Assembly: GCF_020921035.1 (NCBI RefSeq)
Contig: NC_063155.1
Coordinates: 30,869,294 to 30,933,293 of the forward strand
Reading direction: 5' to 3'
DNA from: Rhodamnia argentea
Lineage: Eukaryota; Streptophyta; Magnoliopsida; Myrtales; Myrtaceae
Length of the DNA stretch: 64,000 nucleotides
In this document: positions 47,143 through 57,459 of the stretch, piece by piece
Layout of the letters: each line of letters begins with the position of its first letter
Numbering within the stretch: position 1 is the first letter of the stretch
Notes under the pieces: model-generated
What the model saw: only the letters and a program-made list of their open reading frames with translations
What the model was told of the DNA's origin: nothing
Databases searched by the model: none
Translations under genes and position numbers: made by a program

Positions 47143-48825
47143 ACCGAACGTGCGATTCGGCGGAACCATGTCTCGGGAGGAAACGAGAAGAAAGAAAACG
47201 GAGAGGGAGAGTAGGTGAGCGGGGGGGTATGTTTGGTAATTGGGAAGTGGTTTCTTAAAACATCGGAAGTGGAACGTGGTTGGTTTTTGGTCGCACTGGA
47301 GGGCCCGTGTCGTGTACCGAAGGGGGGACCGGAATCGAGTCAGAGCGATCACGAGGAAGAGCGCCCGTTGAAGACCGCAGGGTCCGTCTGGCAACAGGAC
47401 AAAGGCCCCCCCGGGCCCATCCATGCGTCCTCGTCGTTCGCTCGAGGGCAAAACCGGTAAACTATGGACAAAGTTCTGTCGGAAAACTTAAGTCAATCGA
47501 CCCGTGTCTTTGTCGGACGATGTACAAAAACTATGCTCGCATGTCCTAAAAAACCATTCTCGAGTTCATCGTTCATTGTCCGAGAATCGGACGGTGGAGC
47601 GGTCACGTCTGACCACGTCGCCGCGCACTCTTCTCTCTCTCTTTTTCTAGAAGGCGTGCTCGGGGAAATCACTGCAAGACTCGAATTCTCGTGCGCAATA
47701 AGAAATTCAAGAAAAGGAGGAGGAGGAAGAAGAAATTTCAATTCCGTCTGCGTGGTCCACCGAAGTTGATCGGCGACGGACTAAGTTAGAAAATAGGGGC
47801 ATGACAAAATGGTCGTCTATGTAGCGCTGTACTTTTCAAGAACCTCCATGTCATATCGTATCGAATCGGACACTTTTCGATATTCAACTAATACGTGGTT
47901 GGCACTTTAGACACGCCAGCGATGTGCGAATCTAACATCCCGACCCGCTATTTTTGCATCCACGCGATCAATTTTAAGCATTTTCAATAAATTATATATC
48001 AAAATGTACATCTATAAATATATATTTCAGTTATAAATCCAACCATCCAAAATCAAGGAAAAAAAAGAACTAATCGCAAATCTCTAATAAAAAAAGAAGA
48101 CGATATGATAATTTATCATGTATATATAAAATTATACATTTAATATACAATGTGTTTCAACGTGTCTAAATTCTCTATTTCTTGAGAAATCACGTGTTAA
48201 CATATCGTATCGTGCCGTGTCGCGTGTTAAGTGCCGCATTGATACTACGGAGATGGCAGCTTATTTAAAATACAAGCAAAGGCAACAATCATCCGCGAGT
48301 CGCATGCCTAAAAGCAGGTATATAATTCCCGACAATTACATACTTGATAAGGGAAAAAGGCTTTGGCGTGATCATCAATACCGTCCTGCCCCGTGAGGAG
48401 CGAATCATCTCATGACTCATCGATCCATTCATTTCGCAGCAGCCATCGGTCTTGATTTCTTATATTTATTTATTTTTCACGAATGAAAAATTTTAATATC
48501 TTCGAAGAAAGGTTAGTACTTTAAAATGGTTCGTAACATTAACTTAATTGGCCTTATCTCGAGGTGTCCTCGGTAAAATCCTTACTTTAGTAGCGTGAGC
48601 GCTGTGGACGGTAATAGCCTCCTCTGCCGCCCCCGTTTGTCCGCTGTTTCTTGACTTCAGTTAATAATTTGTCCTCCGGAATTCCAAAGCGAAAATTACA
48701 TTGTTCGGGTTACGGGAAATTATGGACAGAAATTGCATGCGATTCTAACGTCCGGTTCTAAATATTTTGAAGAATTTTCGAGTGTTTCAAATTAAAACTA
48801 AAAATAAACTACAGGTTTCGCAATT
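47143..48825. other. Gene-free spacer
   Basis: The part 47200-47770 is GC-richer and holds overlapping short open frames on both strands without domains. The remainder is AT-rich. No gene, RNA or element end is clear. Confidence 0.4.
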
Positions 48826-48834
48826 GAAATTTAA

Positions 48835-49488
48835 GGAATACGTTCATTGGAAATCCTAAAACTTGTAACGAAAGTGCGGTTGAGTCATAAAATTTGCAAA
48901 AAATGTAATTTAAGTCTTGCAACTTGCCAAATCGATTCAATCGAGTCCTTCCGTTAACTCCGTCCAACTTTGCTAACAGAAAATGCTAACGTAACTTCTC
49001 TTTAATATTTTATTTCTCATAAGTAGCGATGACGTGACTAAAACGACGTCATTCTAATCCAAATCTAATTGTAATATATTTTTATTCAAATTTAATTAAA
49101 AATTTAAAAAAACACACAAAATGGATAAAAATAGCAACTAGAATCAGGCGACGAGGGCTGTCCCTCGCTGCCTGATTCTAGCTGCTGCTTCTTCCTTCTT
49201 CTCCTTTTATTTTGTATTTTTGCTTATTTTTTATCGAGTTCAAAAGAAAAATATATTAAAAATCAAATTTTGACCAAAATAAAGTCGTTTTAACCACATC
49301 TTGCCACGTAGGAGGTATAAAATTTAAAAAAAAGCCACATTGACATTTTTCGTTAGCAAAGTTAGACAACAAAAAGGCTCAATTGCACCAATTTGATAAG
49401 TTTTAGAATTTGATTGTACTTTTTTGCAAGTTTTAATATTCATTTGTATTTTCGTGATAAGTTTTACAACTTCTAATGAAAATATTCC
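48835..49488. mobile_element. Mutator-like MITE (family C), 654 bp
   Basis: A perfect nine-base duplication GAAATTTAA stands at 48826-48834 and 49489-49497. The inverted ends are GGAATACGTTCATTGGAA and GGAATATTTTCATTAGAA, continuing into AAAACTTGTAACGAAA / AAAACTTATCACGAAA. Further in, both halves hold AACTTTGCTAAC(A/G)(G/A)AAAA in opposite directions. The core has a small GC-rich hairpin-like patch (49143-49190, AATCAGGCGACGAGGG against CCTCGCTGCCTGATT). There is no coding sequence. Confidence 0.85.
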
Positions 49489-49497
49489 GAAATTTAA

Positions 49498-50794
49498 AAT
49501 AGAAGTCCTATATGGTCCTTGTGTTTTTATTTTTTTAAAAATTATTACGGATTTTGGAGTGGTGTACAGTTTGAGAAAGTAATTAGGGAAAGCGAGGATG
49601 AGGGGAAGCTTTTTAAGGAAAAGGACAATGCCCGGGAGGCTCATTTCGATCCGAGATCAAACGAAAACATCACGTGCTTAGCCCATCCAGAAAGCTCACT
49701 TGTCTATGCAAAATGACAGTAATAAAGTAATATTCACGTCAATCAAATTCACTGCCAGAGCTCACGTGAAATTTTATGTAAAGTGAATCCCAGTCCATCA
49801 TTGTGGTTACGATGTAAAATAAAATTTCATTCTCATTTTTAGACTTCGTTTGTTTCGTGATAAACAACTTCCAAAAAAGAATTTTATGAATTTTTCGATG
49901 TTTGATTCATATAAAATAAATTATTTAAAGAAAAAATTTTTCATCGATAAAAAAATATCTTCAAAAGTGCGGAAAATGATTTCCTTTTTTTGACAAGCGG
50001 AAATAATTTTTGCTCGTCTTTTCTCTCTACGTTCCTTCACATTCCTTTTCTTCTTAACTATTTATTTTTTCTTTCTTTTTTCCTTCTTCCTTGACCAATC
50101 ATCGGCCTCGGCCACAGTAGGCGACCTGCCACAAACAAGGGCAGGCTAGCTCGAGCTTGCCTGTGGCCATTAGCGGCGGGTCATGCTAGAGGAAGAAGGA
50201 AAATGAAAATGAAAGAAATAAAATATAAAACTATTTAAATTTAGATTTTTAAAAAAATTTACAAAAATTATTCACATTTGCGCCAACCATCCGCTGGCCA
50301 TACTACAAGAACGGTCGGCATCCACATCATAAATTTCCGGCCAAATGACGACACGGAAAATCAAATTAGATTTTCTTTACCAAATGACAAAAAATATTTT
50401 TCAATTCGTTTTCGTGTCTCAACCAAATACTGGGAAATATGTAATTTAAAAAAAAAACGCATTTTTTTGCAAAACATACAGAGTTTAGAATAAGAATATT
50501 TACATAATGCATCCTCAGCTTGTGAAAAATTCATTGCTAACGTTGGTTATTAATATGTTTTGCATTTTTTGATGCTTGAAGTTAAGAATTTTTCCTAACT
50601 TGTATAACTTAACTTGGTTTTATCATGTTAACCTTTGACTTTTTCACTTACATTATGTAATTAATATGTCATAGAAATGTTCATTTCGCAGTAGTGAAAA
50701 ATTAGCGGCCTCGTGTTGTAACATTTCCATGAGAAAATTTAAAGGAATGATGTCGTCCAGGTGATCTATAGTTTTAAGTTTGGTATACTAATAT
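49498..50794. other. AT-rich spacer, probably with one more decayed element
   Basis: At about 49846-50432 an AT-rich stretch with CTTCGTTTGTTTCGTG at one side surrounds a GC-rich patch (50100-50190), the same architecture as the named MITEs, but I cannot define its ends. No gene is seen. Confidence 0.35.
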
Positions 50795-50799
50795 CCTAT

Positions 50800-51241
50800 G
50801 ATTTACATCCGAAATTGGAAGTTATAAAACTTATCGCCGAAGTGCAATCGAGTCCTAAAATTTATAAAAAGTGCGGGAAAAGTACACTCGAAGTATCAAA
50901 ATTTGTGTACGATGCTCACTTTAGCGTATAAAATTTTCGTTTGCACTTACTTAAGGACTTGTGGCAAGAAATTTCAGCCAAAGTGATTACGTGGCATTTA
51001 TAATTAATTTTTTAATCTAACATGGTAGTTTTTTTTTTAAAGTTACAATCCGTGTAGATTTCTAAAAGTGAAAAGAAAGCTAAAAAAACTATAATCAATT
51101 TGAAAAAAGAAAAAAAAAAGAACATAGGGTCGCACAGGCGGTGAGCTAGCTAACCCTCACCCTCGCCGGCCACTATCAACGATGGTGGGGTAGCAGCGGC
51201 GGTGAGAGCAACCCTCCTTGCCTACTGTTTTCCTTTTATTA

Positions 51242-51275
<34 letters not shown>

Positions 51276-52257
51276 GTGTTTAATTTTAATTTTGTATTAT
51301 TTCGATCTATTTAATTTCGTATTTTTATTTTTATTTTTTTATTGCTGATTGGACCTCTAATGAGCCACATCGGCTTCAAATATTAATAAAAAATACCAAA
51401 TCAATTTTTCGGTCAAGCATAACTAAGTTAGCACTTAAGTGATCGTTTTTCAAAAAAATCAGCATTTATGTGATCCGATAAAAAATTTTGACACTAAAAT
51501 GAGCGACGTACATAACTTTTGGCATTTCTAATGTACTTCTCCCCCAATAGTGCAATCAAGTCTTGAGGTTTATTAATTTGGTATTATTGATTTCTTTTAT
51601 TAACTTCGTCCAATTTAGCTAACAAAAAATGTTGACATGTCCTTTTTAAAATATTTTCTATTTTCTATGTGGCTAAAACGACTTTATTTTGGTCCAAATA
51701 TGATTTATAATACGACTTTTATTTAAATAATTAAAAAAGTTTTAAAACTTAAAAAAAGGAGAAGAAGAATAAGCTAAAACCAGGCGGCGGCCGCTGTGGC
51801 CCCACCATCGCCGGGAAGGACCGACGATGGTGGGGAGTGATCGATGGGGTCGCAGCCCTCCCCTAGTTGGGGGTTACCGGGCCTCGGCAAGGGTTCTTGG
51901 ACCCTTGCCGAGGCCTGGTAACTCCCGCCAACCATTCCCCCTCCATTGGAACTCTTCCCAATGATGGTTCTAGCTGCTTTCTTTTAATATAAATTTTAGC
52001 ATATTTTTTAATTCATTTTAAGTAAAAAATTGTATTAGATATCATATTTGGACCAAAATGATGTCGTGATGTCGTTTTAGCATCAAATTTCGTGTTTTAA
52101 CAACATCATGACCACGTAAGGAAGAGAAAACACATCAGAATTTTCGTTAGCCAAGCGAGACAAAATTATGAGAGAATTTGATTGCACGAATTCGATAAAT
52201 TTTAAGACTCAATTACGTTTTTGTGAGAATTTTTAGAACTTTTAGTATAAATGCCTC
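50800..52257. mobile_element. Mutator-like element (family C, long form), split by a nested insertion
   Basis: The left arm has AAGTTATAAAACTTATCGCC, GTGCAATCGAGTCCTAAAAT; the right arm, read inverted, has AAGTTCTAAAAATTCTCAC and CGTAATTGAGTCTTAAAAT. These are the arm words of the 48835-49488 element, as are the internal TTAGCTAACAAAAAATGTTGAC and its inverted partner. The element is interrupted at 50875 by a second element, after which it resumes with GTGCAATCAAGTCTTGAGG. Its core (51780-51960) is GC-rich with CAAGGGT...ACCCTTG and GCCTCGG...CCGAGGC inverted words. Ends are approximate to about ten bases. Confidence 0.65.
50875..51544. mobile_element. Nested TIR element (family D), 670 bp
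   Basis: The ends are GGGAAAAGTACACTCGAAGT and, inverted, GGGAGAAGTACATTAGAAAT, continuing CAAAATTTGTGTAC / CAAAAGTTATGTAC. The flanks AAAAAGTGC (50866-50874) and CAATAGTGC (51545-51553) agree at seven of nine bases, consistent with a Mutator-type duplication. It sits inside the family C element, so it arrived later. The core (51128-51220) is GC-rich (GGCGGTGAG, CGATGGTGGGG) and next to it is a (TTA)n run at 51245-51275. Confidence 0.75.
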
Positions 52258-52677
52258 TAAAGTAAATGTAGGACGAAGATCGGAAATTATTCATTACTAT
52301 CCCCACTTGCTGTACCAATTTTCTCTATTGCTATATATAGACATGAGCGCATGCTTCATTTTATGGCCTTTTCGCGCTAGTATCGGGGCCAATGCTCTCT
52401 AAAAAGCTATGACCTCATATCAAATCTCAATTTTGACTTGAAGTTTATTTTATTTTTTAAAAATCTCAACTTTGTGGCGATTTTTGGACGCATGATCAGA
52501 TTTGAAAGTAGAGTAAAAGTCAGATATTTGTTTTTCTAAAGAAAAAAATGTTTACATCAGAATCAAAATTAAACTGAAAATTGAGGTTTCTTGTTAAGGA
52601 ATTCAGCTATACGACGATGAACATGTCGTGAATCAATCACTTGGCGGCCGAACCATCCGCATGCCGATTCAAGAGAT
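52258..52677. other. Spacer
   Basis: No open frames of interest and no repeat ends. Confidence 0.35.
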
Positions 52678-53358
52678 TGTTCTTACGATAGGCAAAATCA
52701 CTTCTGAATGTTGTTCATGCATTTGTGGATAGAGAGCGCCACCGTAAAATGCAACGACACGCTCGATTCACGCACAATTTCGAAGTAGTAAAACTCCGAC
52801 AATTCGATTGAGCATAGATCGCCGGTATTGAAGGGATGTATCACAAACCGATTTAGAAAGATTGCACAAATAATAGAAGAAAAATAGACGACGCACGATT
52901 TACCCGGGTTCACCCCGAATAGGGCTACGTCCCGCAAAGAGATTTCACTATGATTTTGGTTTACGGCCGCACAACTCGTTACAATGATCAAGCAAAACGA
53001 GCAAATATATATATGCCATAAACGGGCCTAAAACCTAATATATCTGAAACCTCTTTAATCCATCAACAAATGGACTAACTTAAACAAAAGCCCAAACCCG
53101 TTGAGGTTTCGGGCGCGCTGCCCCCGAACCCTCGCCCGCTCACGTGGGAGCGGGCAAAGAATCCACTCACCGAGAAGCGGAACACCCACTTGCCGATCGG
53201 GCAGCGGGACACCCGTGTCGGGAGCGCCGCCTTCGAACCTCCGCATCTCGTGCACATGGGTTATGTGTTGTCGGATCATACTTCAGTTTTTCTAAGCTCA
53301 CGTGGGACGTGCCCGATGTGAAAAACAAGGGTCCCCGAAATATTCGCCAACTCCAACA
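52678..53358 (-). mobile_element. Probable solo LTR (Copia-like) fossil
   Basis: Read on the minus strand the block starts TGTTGGAGTTGGCG at 53358 and ends AAGAACA at 52678, the TGTT...AACA ends of plant Copia LTRs. The middle (53100-53180) has the GC-rich GGGTTCGGGGGCAGCG often seen in such LTRs. No internal coding region or second LTR is attached, so it would be a solo LTR. The flanking bases do not form an exact duplication, so it looks old. Confidence 0.4.
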
Positions 53359-54924
53359 GGAATCACCTCAACGCTCGTGAATCCGTGGAGGTCGGTCTCG
53401 CATGTTTGGACACGGCGGAGCACGGAGGACCGGGGAAGGACAGGGATAACGAACCAAGCACCGATAGAATAGAGTAGGGGGGGGGAAGGGGAGGAGTAGG
53501 GAAGGATCGGTCAAAGGTGGACCGGTCGGAAGAAAGCGCAGGGAGAACAGAAGCTCATCCATCCTCCGTACGCACGCGACATTGACATACCTATGAACCC
53601 CAACAAAAGAAAAGTTCCCCTGTTTTTGCATCGCAACGTCTAATCACTGCCCAAGTCGCTACTTCATAGCCCTATTGGTATTTTCATTTCCAACACTGTC
53701 CTTTCTCTGTCTCTCCTTAGTACATTCGTACCCTTCCCCCCGCACCCCCCTTTCAAACTCTGCTCTCCCTGCGTCGTCTTCAGGACTAGGGCTTCTACTG
53801 CTGCTCCTAGTCCTAGCTCGACTGTTCCTCTTTTTCCTCATTCCTTTTCCGGCCATTGAACCCTCCCCCTCCTCACCACTAGCTATTCCAAGGCCAGGGC
53901 TTCGTTAAATGTGGCCAGCTAGCTGTGGGGTACGAACCATGGGAGATATTTAACCTTTTCGATCTTTTTGGTTAATTTCTCGGGCAAGAAGGGAGCTACT
54001 GCTGATCTTGCTCTCTTTGGTTGTGGTATCTTTTTGCTAGCAGTCGTGGCTGTCCTAGCTTTGAAGCAATGTGGCATGTTCTCTTCACAAACGGGTCTTC
54101 GATAATTCGAGACCATCGGGCAATGCAAATGAGGAAATGTTAGTTCACATCACATGCGAGTTTTATCTCCTCGTCGTGAGCGAGCGGGTGGGAGTATCGG
54201 AATTCGATTATGTCCACAATGTTCTGTGCATATGAATGAAAACATTAATCAGCGCATGTGGCATGTTAGCACGAGACCATTCTATGTCCCGTGTCCGCAT
54301 GGATATCGTGTTCAGCTTTTTTATCTTGGCTAGAGAGAGACACGTGTCTAAGACCTAAGAAGAAATCTCTCGCGGCAAACATCGAATTCCGTTATGCTTA
54401 CGATTTCTATTGTGCTTTTTCCACGAAGAAACATTCTTTTCGGAATCTCTCTTTTATGCATAAATATGATTAGCGGCGTCCGTCAATGACGTTCACTTGT
54501 AGTTAGGCAGAGGCCATGCAGCTAAATCCATGTATCCCCACAAACATGAGAAGGCGCGCATGCAGAAACAAACAGGCAAATGGTGACGTCGAAATGAATC
54601 ACGGTCGACCCTGTAACCATCTAGAAAACAAGAAAAGCACCCATGGAACCCACGAAAAGTTGGCGAACCGTCATCCCCAAAATAAGAACCCAGCATCAAC
54701 CCCATGCATTCCAACCTTTAGCTTACAATACCGATGACTTTATTCATGTCCGAACCTCCCTATGCCCTAAAACTGCATACAGGACACTATCCCTAAAACA
54801 CTGTGATTAGGACCGATGACATGGCGCTTAATTTGCTCCTTCGTGTTCGCTGCATAATTGACGTGTCAATCCAGGTGAAAGTGATTGCATTATCACCAAG
54901 AAGCTAGCTTAGCTACTGGAAGGG
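53359..54924. other. Spacer and FPF1-like 3' region
   Basis: An open frame at 53675-53908 encodes a very hydrophobic Leu-rich peptide, but it has no support from family or splice sites. The rest is featureless. The right end should carry the 3' untranslated region of the FPF1-like gene. Confidence 0.35.
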
Positions 54925-55332
54925 CTAAACGGATGGTGCAACGTTCGCGGGGTCGCGGACTTCGAAGAAGGATCGGTTCTTGACGACGATGTCGTACATG
55001 TGGAGCGTCCTGAGGTTGGCGAAGTCTCTGGGTAGAGAGATCAAGTGGGCCGAGCGGTCCGACTTGTGGAATTGGATGAGGTCGGGCTTCGCGGCGGCGG
55101 CGGCGGCCGGGTTGTGGTAGCGGGTCCAGCCGAGCTCGCCGAGCCGCTGCTCGAGCTCTGCGTGGGACCTGATCACGTGGTTGGCGGGGACGTAGACCAG
55201 GACCCGGGGACGGGCGCCGGGGGCGGTGGCGGTGCCCGGTAGGTGCGGCTCCCTCCTCTCGAAGGATTCCCGCGTCGGGTTGGGGATCAGCCGAGCCACG
55301 CCGTTCTTGTTGAAGAGCCACACTCCGGACAT
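54925..55332 (-). CDS. Flowering-promoting factor 1-like protein
   Basis: A single exon of 135 residues. It begins MSGVWLFNKNGVARLIPNP and has the family blocks RVLVYVPANHVIRSHAELEQ, LGWTRYHN, DLIQFHKSD, HLISLPRDFANLRTLHMYDI and VVKNRSFFEVRD. FPF1 proteins are small soluble regulators that speed flowering and alter cell elongation in response to gibberellin; how they work at the molecular level is not known. Most family members are about 110 residues; this one is longer because of Pro/Ala-rich inserts (GTATAPGARP and an Ala run). A TATA box lies at the expected distance on the gene strand. Confidence 0.94.
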   Translation of the reverse strand: MSGVWLFNKNGVARLIPNPTRESFERREPHLPGTATAPGARPRVLVYVPANHVIRSHAELEQRLGELGWTRYHNPAAAAAAKPDLIQFHKSDRSAHLISLPRDFANLRTLHMYDIVVKNRSFFEVRDPANVAPSV

Positions 55333-55470
55333 CTGGTGTTCTAGAGAGAAAGACAGAGAGGGAGGGTCCAGTTCGTAAGAGAGAGGAGAGAAGGACGACG
55401 CGTTTGAAGTGGCGAGGAAGGAAGAGGAAGAGGTAGACTGTGTACAGTGGGGGTTATTGAGTTTGCCTGT

Positions 55471-55480
55471 TTATATATAG
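55471..55480 (-). promoter_or_regulatory. TATA box of the FPF1-like gene
   Basis: CTATATATAA on the minus strand, about 140 bases before the start codon, the only TATA motif in the near flank. Confidence 0.7.
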
Positions 55481-55836
55481 CTAGGCGAAGCTTTCAAGTC
55501 TTTGTTAATCGTACGAAGGGTGTGTCAGAGATTGGTTTCAATGTGTTATGAGCAGAGAACCATTCGCAAATTTGCTGTGTCTAATCAAAAGGCGAGACAT
55601 ATATAGAAGGACATGGGCAATGTCTGACTGGGATTAACATGGACATTCATTTTTACTCACGAAGAAAGGTTTAAAAAGACAGAAATCATTCTTGAATTTG
55701 CTGTAATGGGACGTACGCAATTCGTGCATGGACTTTCGTTGTTATTTTTTTTTTGGTCGGAACATGGACTTTCATTGTTGAAATAAGATTTTAGTTTTCA
55801 ATATAATTATAGACACATTACGACTTTGCCAGAAAA
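55481..55836. other. FPF1-like upstream flank and tRNA upstream flank
   Basis: It carries the distal promoter of the FPF1-like gene, an ultrashort retroposon-like insertion (55728-55779, listed separately) and the AT-rich 5' flank of the tRNA. Confidence 0.4.
55728..55779 (-). mobile_element. Ultrashort retroposon-like insertion with target duplication
   Basis: CATGGACTTTCGTTGTT (55728-55744 less the last base) recurs with one change at 55763-55779. The insert between them is about 19 bases: a run of ten T followed by GGTCGGAA. Read on the minus strand it is TTCCGACC plus poly(A), the same as the insert at 14265-14287. Confidence 0.6.
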
Positions 55837-55909
55837 GCCGTCTTAGCTCAGCCGGTAGAGCGCATGGCTTTTAACCATGTGGTCGTGGGTTCGATTCCCA
55901 CAGACGGCG
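55837..55909 (+). tRNA. tRNA-Lys (anticodon UUU)
   Basis: A 73-base cloverleaf: acceptor GCCGTCT pairs AGACGGC with discriminator G; D arm GCTC/GAGC around AGCCGGTA; anticodon stem CATGG/CCATG with loop CTTTTAA (anticodon TTT); T arm GTGGG/CCCAC around TTCGATT. There is no intron and no encoded CCA, as expected for a nuclear gene. The internal A box (TAGCTCAGCCGG) and B box (GGTTCGATTCC) are intact, and a run of T from about 55930 serves as the pol III terminator. Confidence 0.97.
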
Positions 55910-55927
55910 GATATCCTTCGTGCTTTT

Positions 55928-55940
55928 GATTTTTTTTTTC
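55928..55940 (+). terminator. Pol III poly(T) terminator
   Basis: A run of at least nine T begins about 20 bases after the tRNA. Confidence 0.7.
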
Positions 55941-57459
55941 TTTTTGGTTTTTTAGACTTCCCGACGTGGCGATGGACTAAGGACCGTATAAACCTTCCTC
56001 TCCTCTTCCACCAATTGCATCGTGGGCCCACAAAATCCACGGAATGGGCCCACAAGTCCCTTTTTTTTTTTTTAGTTTTTGGTCGGAAACCCACCCACAA
56101 TCCCATTCACCTCTCGGTCCATCGACTTCACAGCGAAGCGAGTACGTCGTTTATCCCAATCGCGAGAGTCGGGGTGGGCACTTCCACAAACAGCAAAAAG
56201 GCGGAAAAAGCACGAGATTTCTGCACCTCCATATCTCGCACGTCCAGTGCGTGACGATCGCGTATCGTTCCATTTTCTTCTCTCTCCCTTCTCTCCAGGC
56301 AGTTGGCCGATCCGTAGCACTCCAGCGTCGCCGGCTTGTCCCTGTTTTAGGGCTTAGGGTTTCGCGGTTCGCTTGGCCTGAACCTGTGTGCGCCTTGAAG
56401 CAACAAAGGTGAGATAGATTACGTCGATGGATTTTGTGATAGATTTTATTTTGAGTTACGTGCACTGTTTTGATCCTCCAAAGAAGGAAAGGAAGTGAAA
56501 ATTTTCATCTCCCCATGTTGATGACACCGTGCGTCATGTGTTGCTCCGTTCACTGGATGTTTCTATTCGTTTTCCTTATGTAAGACTACCTCGCGGTGGC
56601 GTTCGGTTTGGATCCCGGTGAAATGTAGAAACTACGACGATGCTGCCGTCGCCCTGCTTTTGTCCTCATGGTGGCTGTACAAGTGTCCTTGTTACGGTGG
56701 CCAGATTTTGTCCTTTGTTGTATCAGTTGTGTTGGTTGAAGGATTTCGTCAGGAGTTTCATCTGTGCATTATTAGGGTAATCAGTAAGGGGAAAGTGGAA
56801 TAGCCAAAGAGCAAATAGTAGTTGTTCATTTCTCTGTTCTCTGCCAAGAGAGAACAGTATAAGTTCATTTGCAGTTATTGTTCTTAAAATGACAAAATAC
56901 TGGTGCAAAATTTATCTAATGGGTTAGTTCCGATTGTTGATTAGTTCCATGCCTCATAACTTGCAACTCGGAAGTGCTGTTGAAAGCATCATTAGCTGGG
57001 AGTCAGGCATGTTTATCGTCCAAGTTTTGCGGATTCGCATCTTGCAATGCAGTTGTCGTTGTTGAGTTTTGGAGACTTAACTTTAAATTTGACTGAACTC
57101 ATGTGGAATTAGGCCATTTGAAGTAGGTAGGTATACTTGCTGTTCCCTTCGGTCTGACAAAAGGGGGAAATGCAATATTTTTTCTTTGACTTTGACACAG
57201 ACTCTGATGGCGGCTTTATGAAATGCATTTTCAATTCAATTCCTCTTTGTGGTAGATCAACATAGCTAAAATGTTTGCTTTGGGCAAACCCACGGGCAAC
57301 ATATTCAGTGGATGATGGTCTTGCTGTCTTCTCTTAGTTGTTGTGTCATATCTGTTTGAAAATATTTCAAAAAGTTTAGAAATGAAGTGGCTTGTTTTCT
57401 TAGATGATGCTCATCTTGATTTCGTCTTTTCATTTTCTCTTGCATGTGTAGGAGTGAAA
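55941..57459 (+). other. Promoter, leader exon and leader intron of the FDM-like gene
   Basis: CCTGTTTTAGGGCTTAGGGT at 56341 is typical of plant leaders, and CAACAAAG|GTGAGA at 56401-56412 is a good donor. The matching acceptor is TGTAG at 57446-57450. A block of this intron (57105-57416) is repeated downstream of the gene. Confidence 0.6.

Noticed and set aside
53675-53908. Leu-rich hydrophobic open frame that looks like a small membrane protein
   Set aside because: The sequence is CT-rich, which alone yields Leu/Ser/Pro; no family resemblance.
56040-56110. Third possible TTTCCGACC-poly(A) insertion near 56063-56090
   Set aside because: The T run is broken and I cannot find a convincing target duplication.
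57343-57459. Upstream in-frame Met for the FDM-like gene
   Set aside because: The stretch is intron: a good TGTAG acceptor sits at 57446-57450 and the extra residues do not resemble the family.
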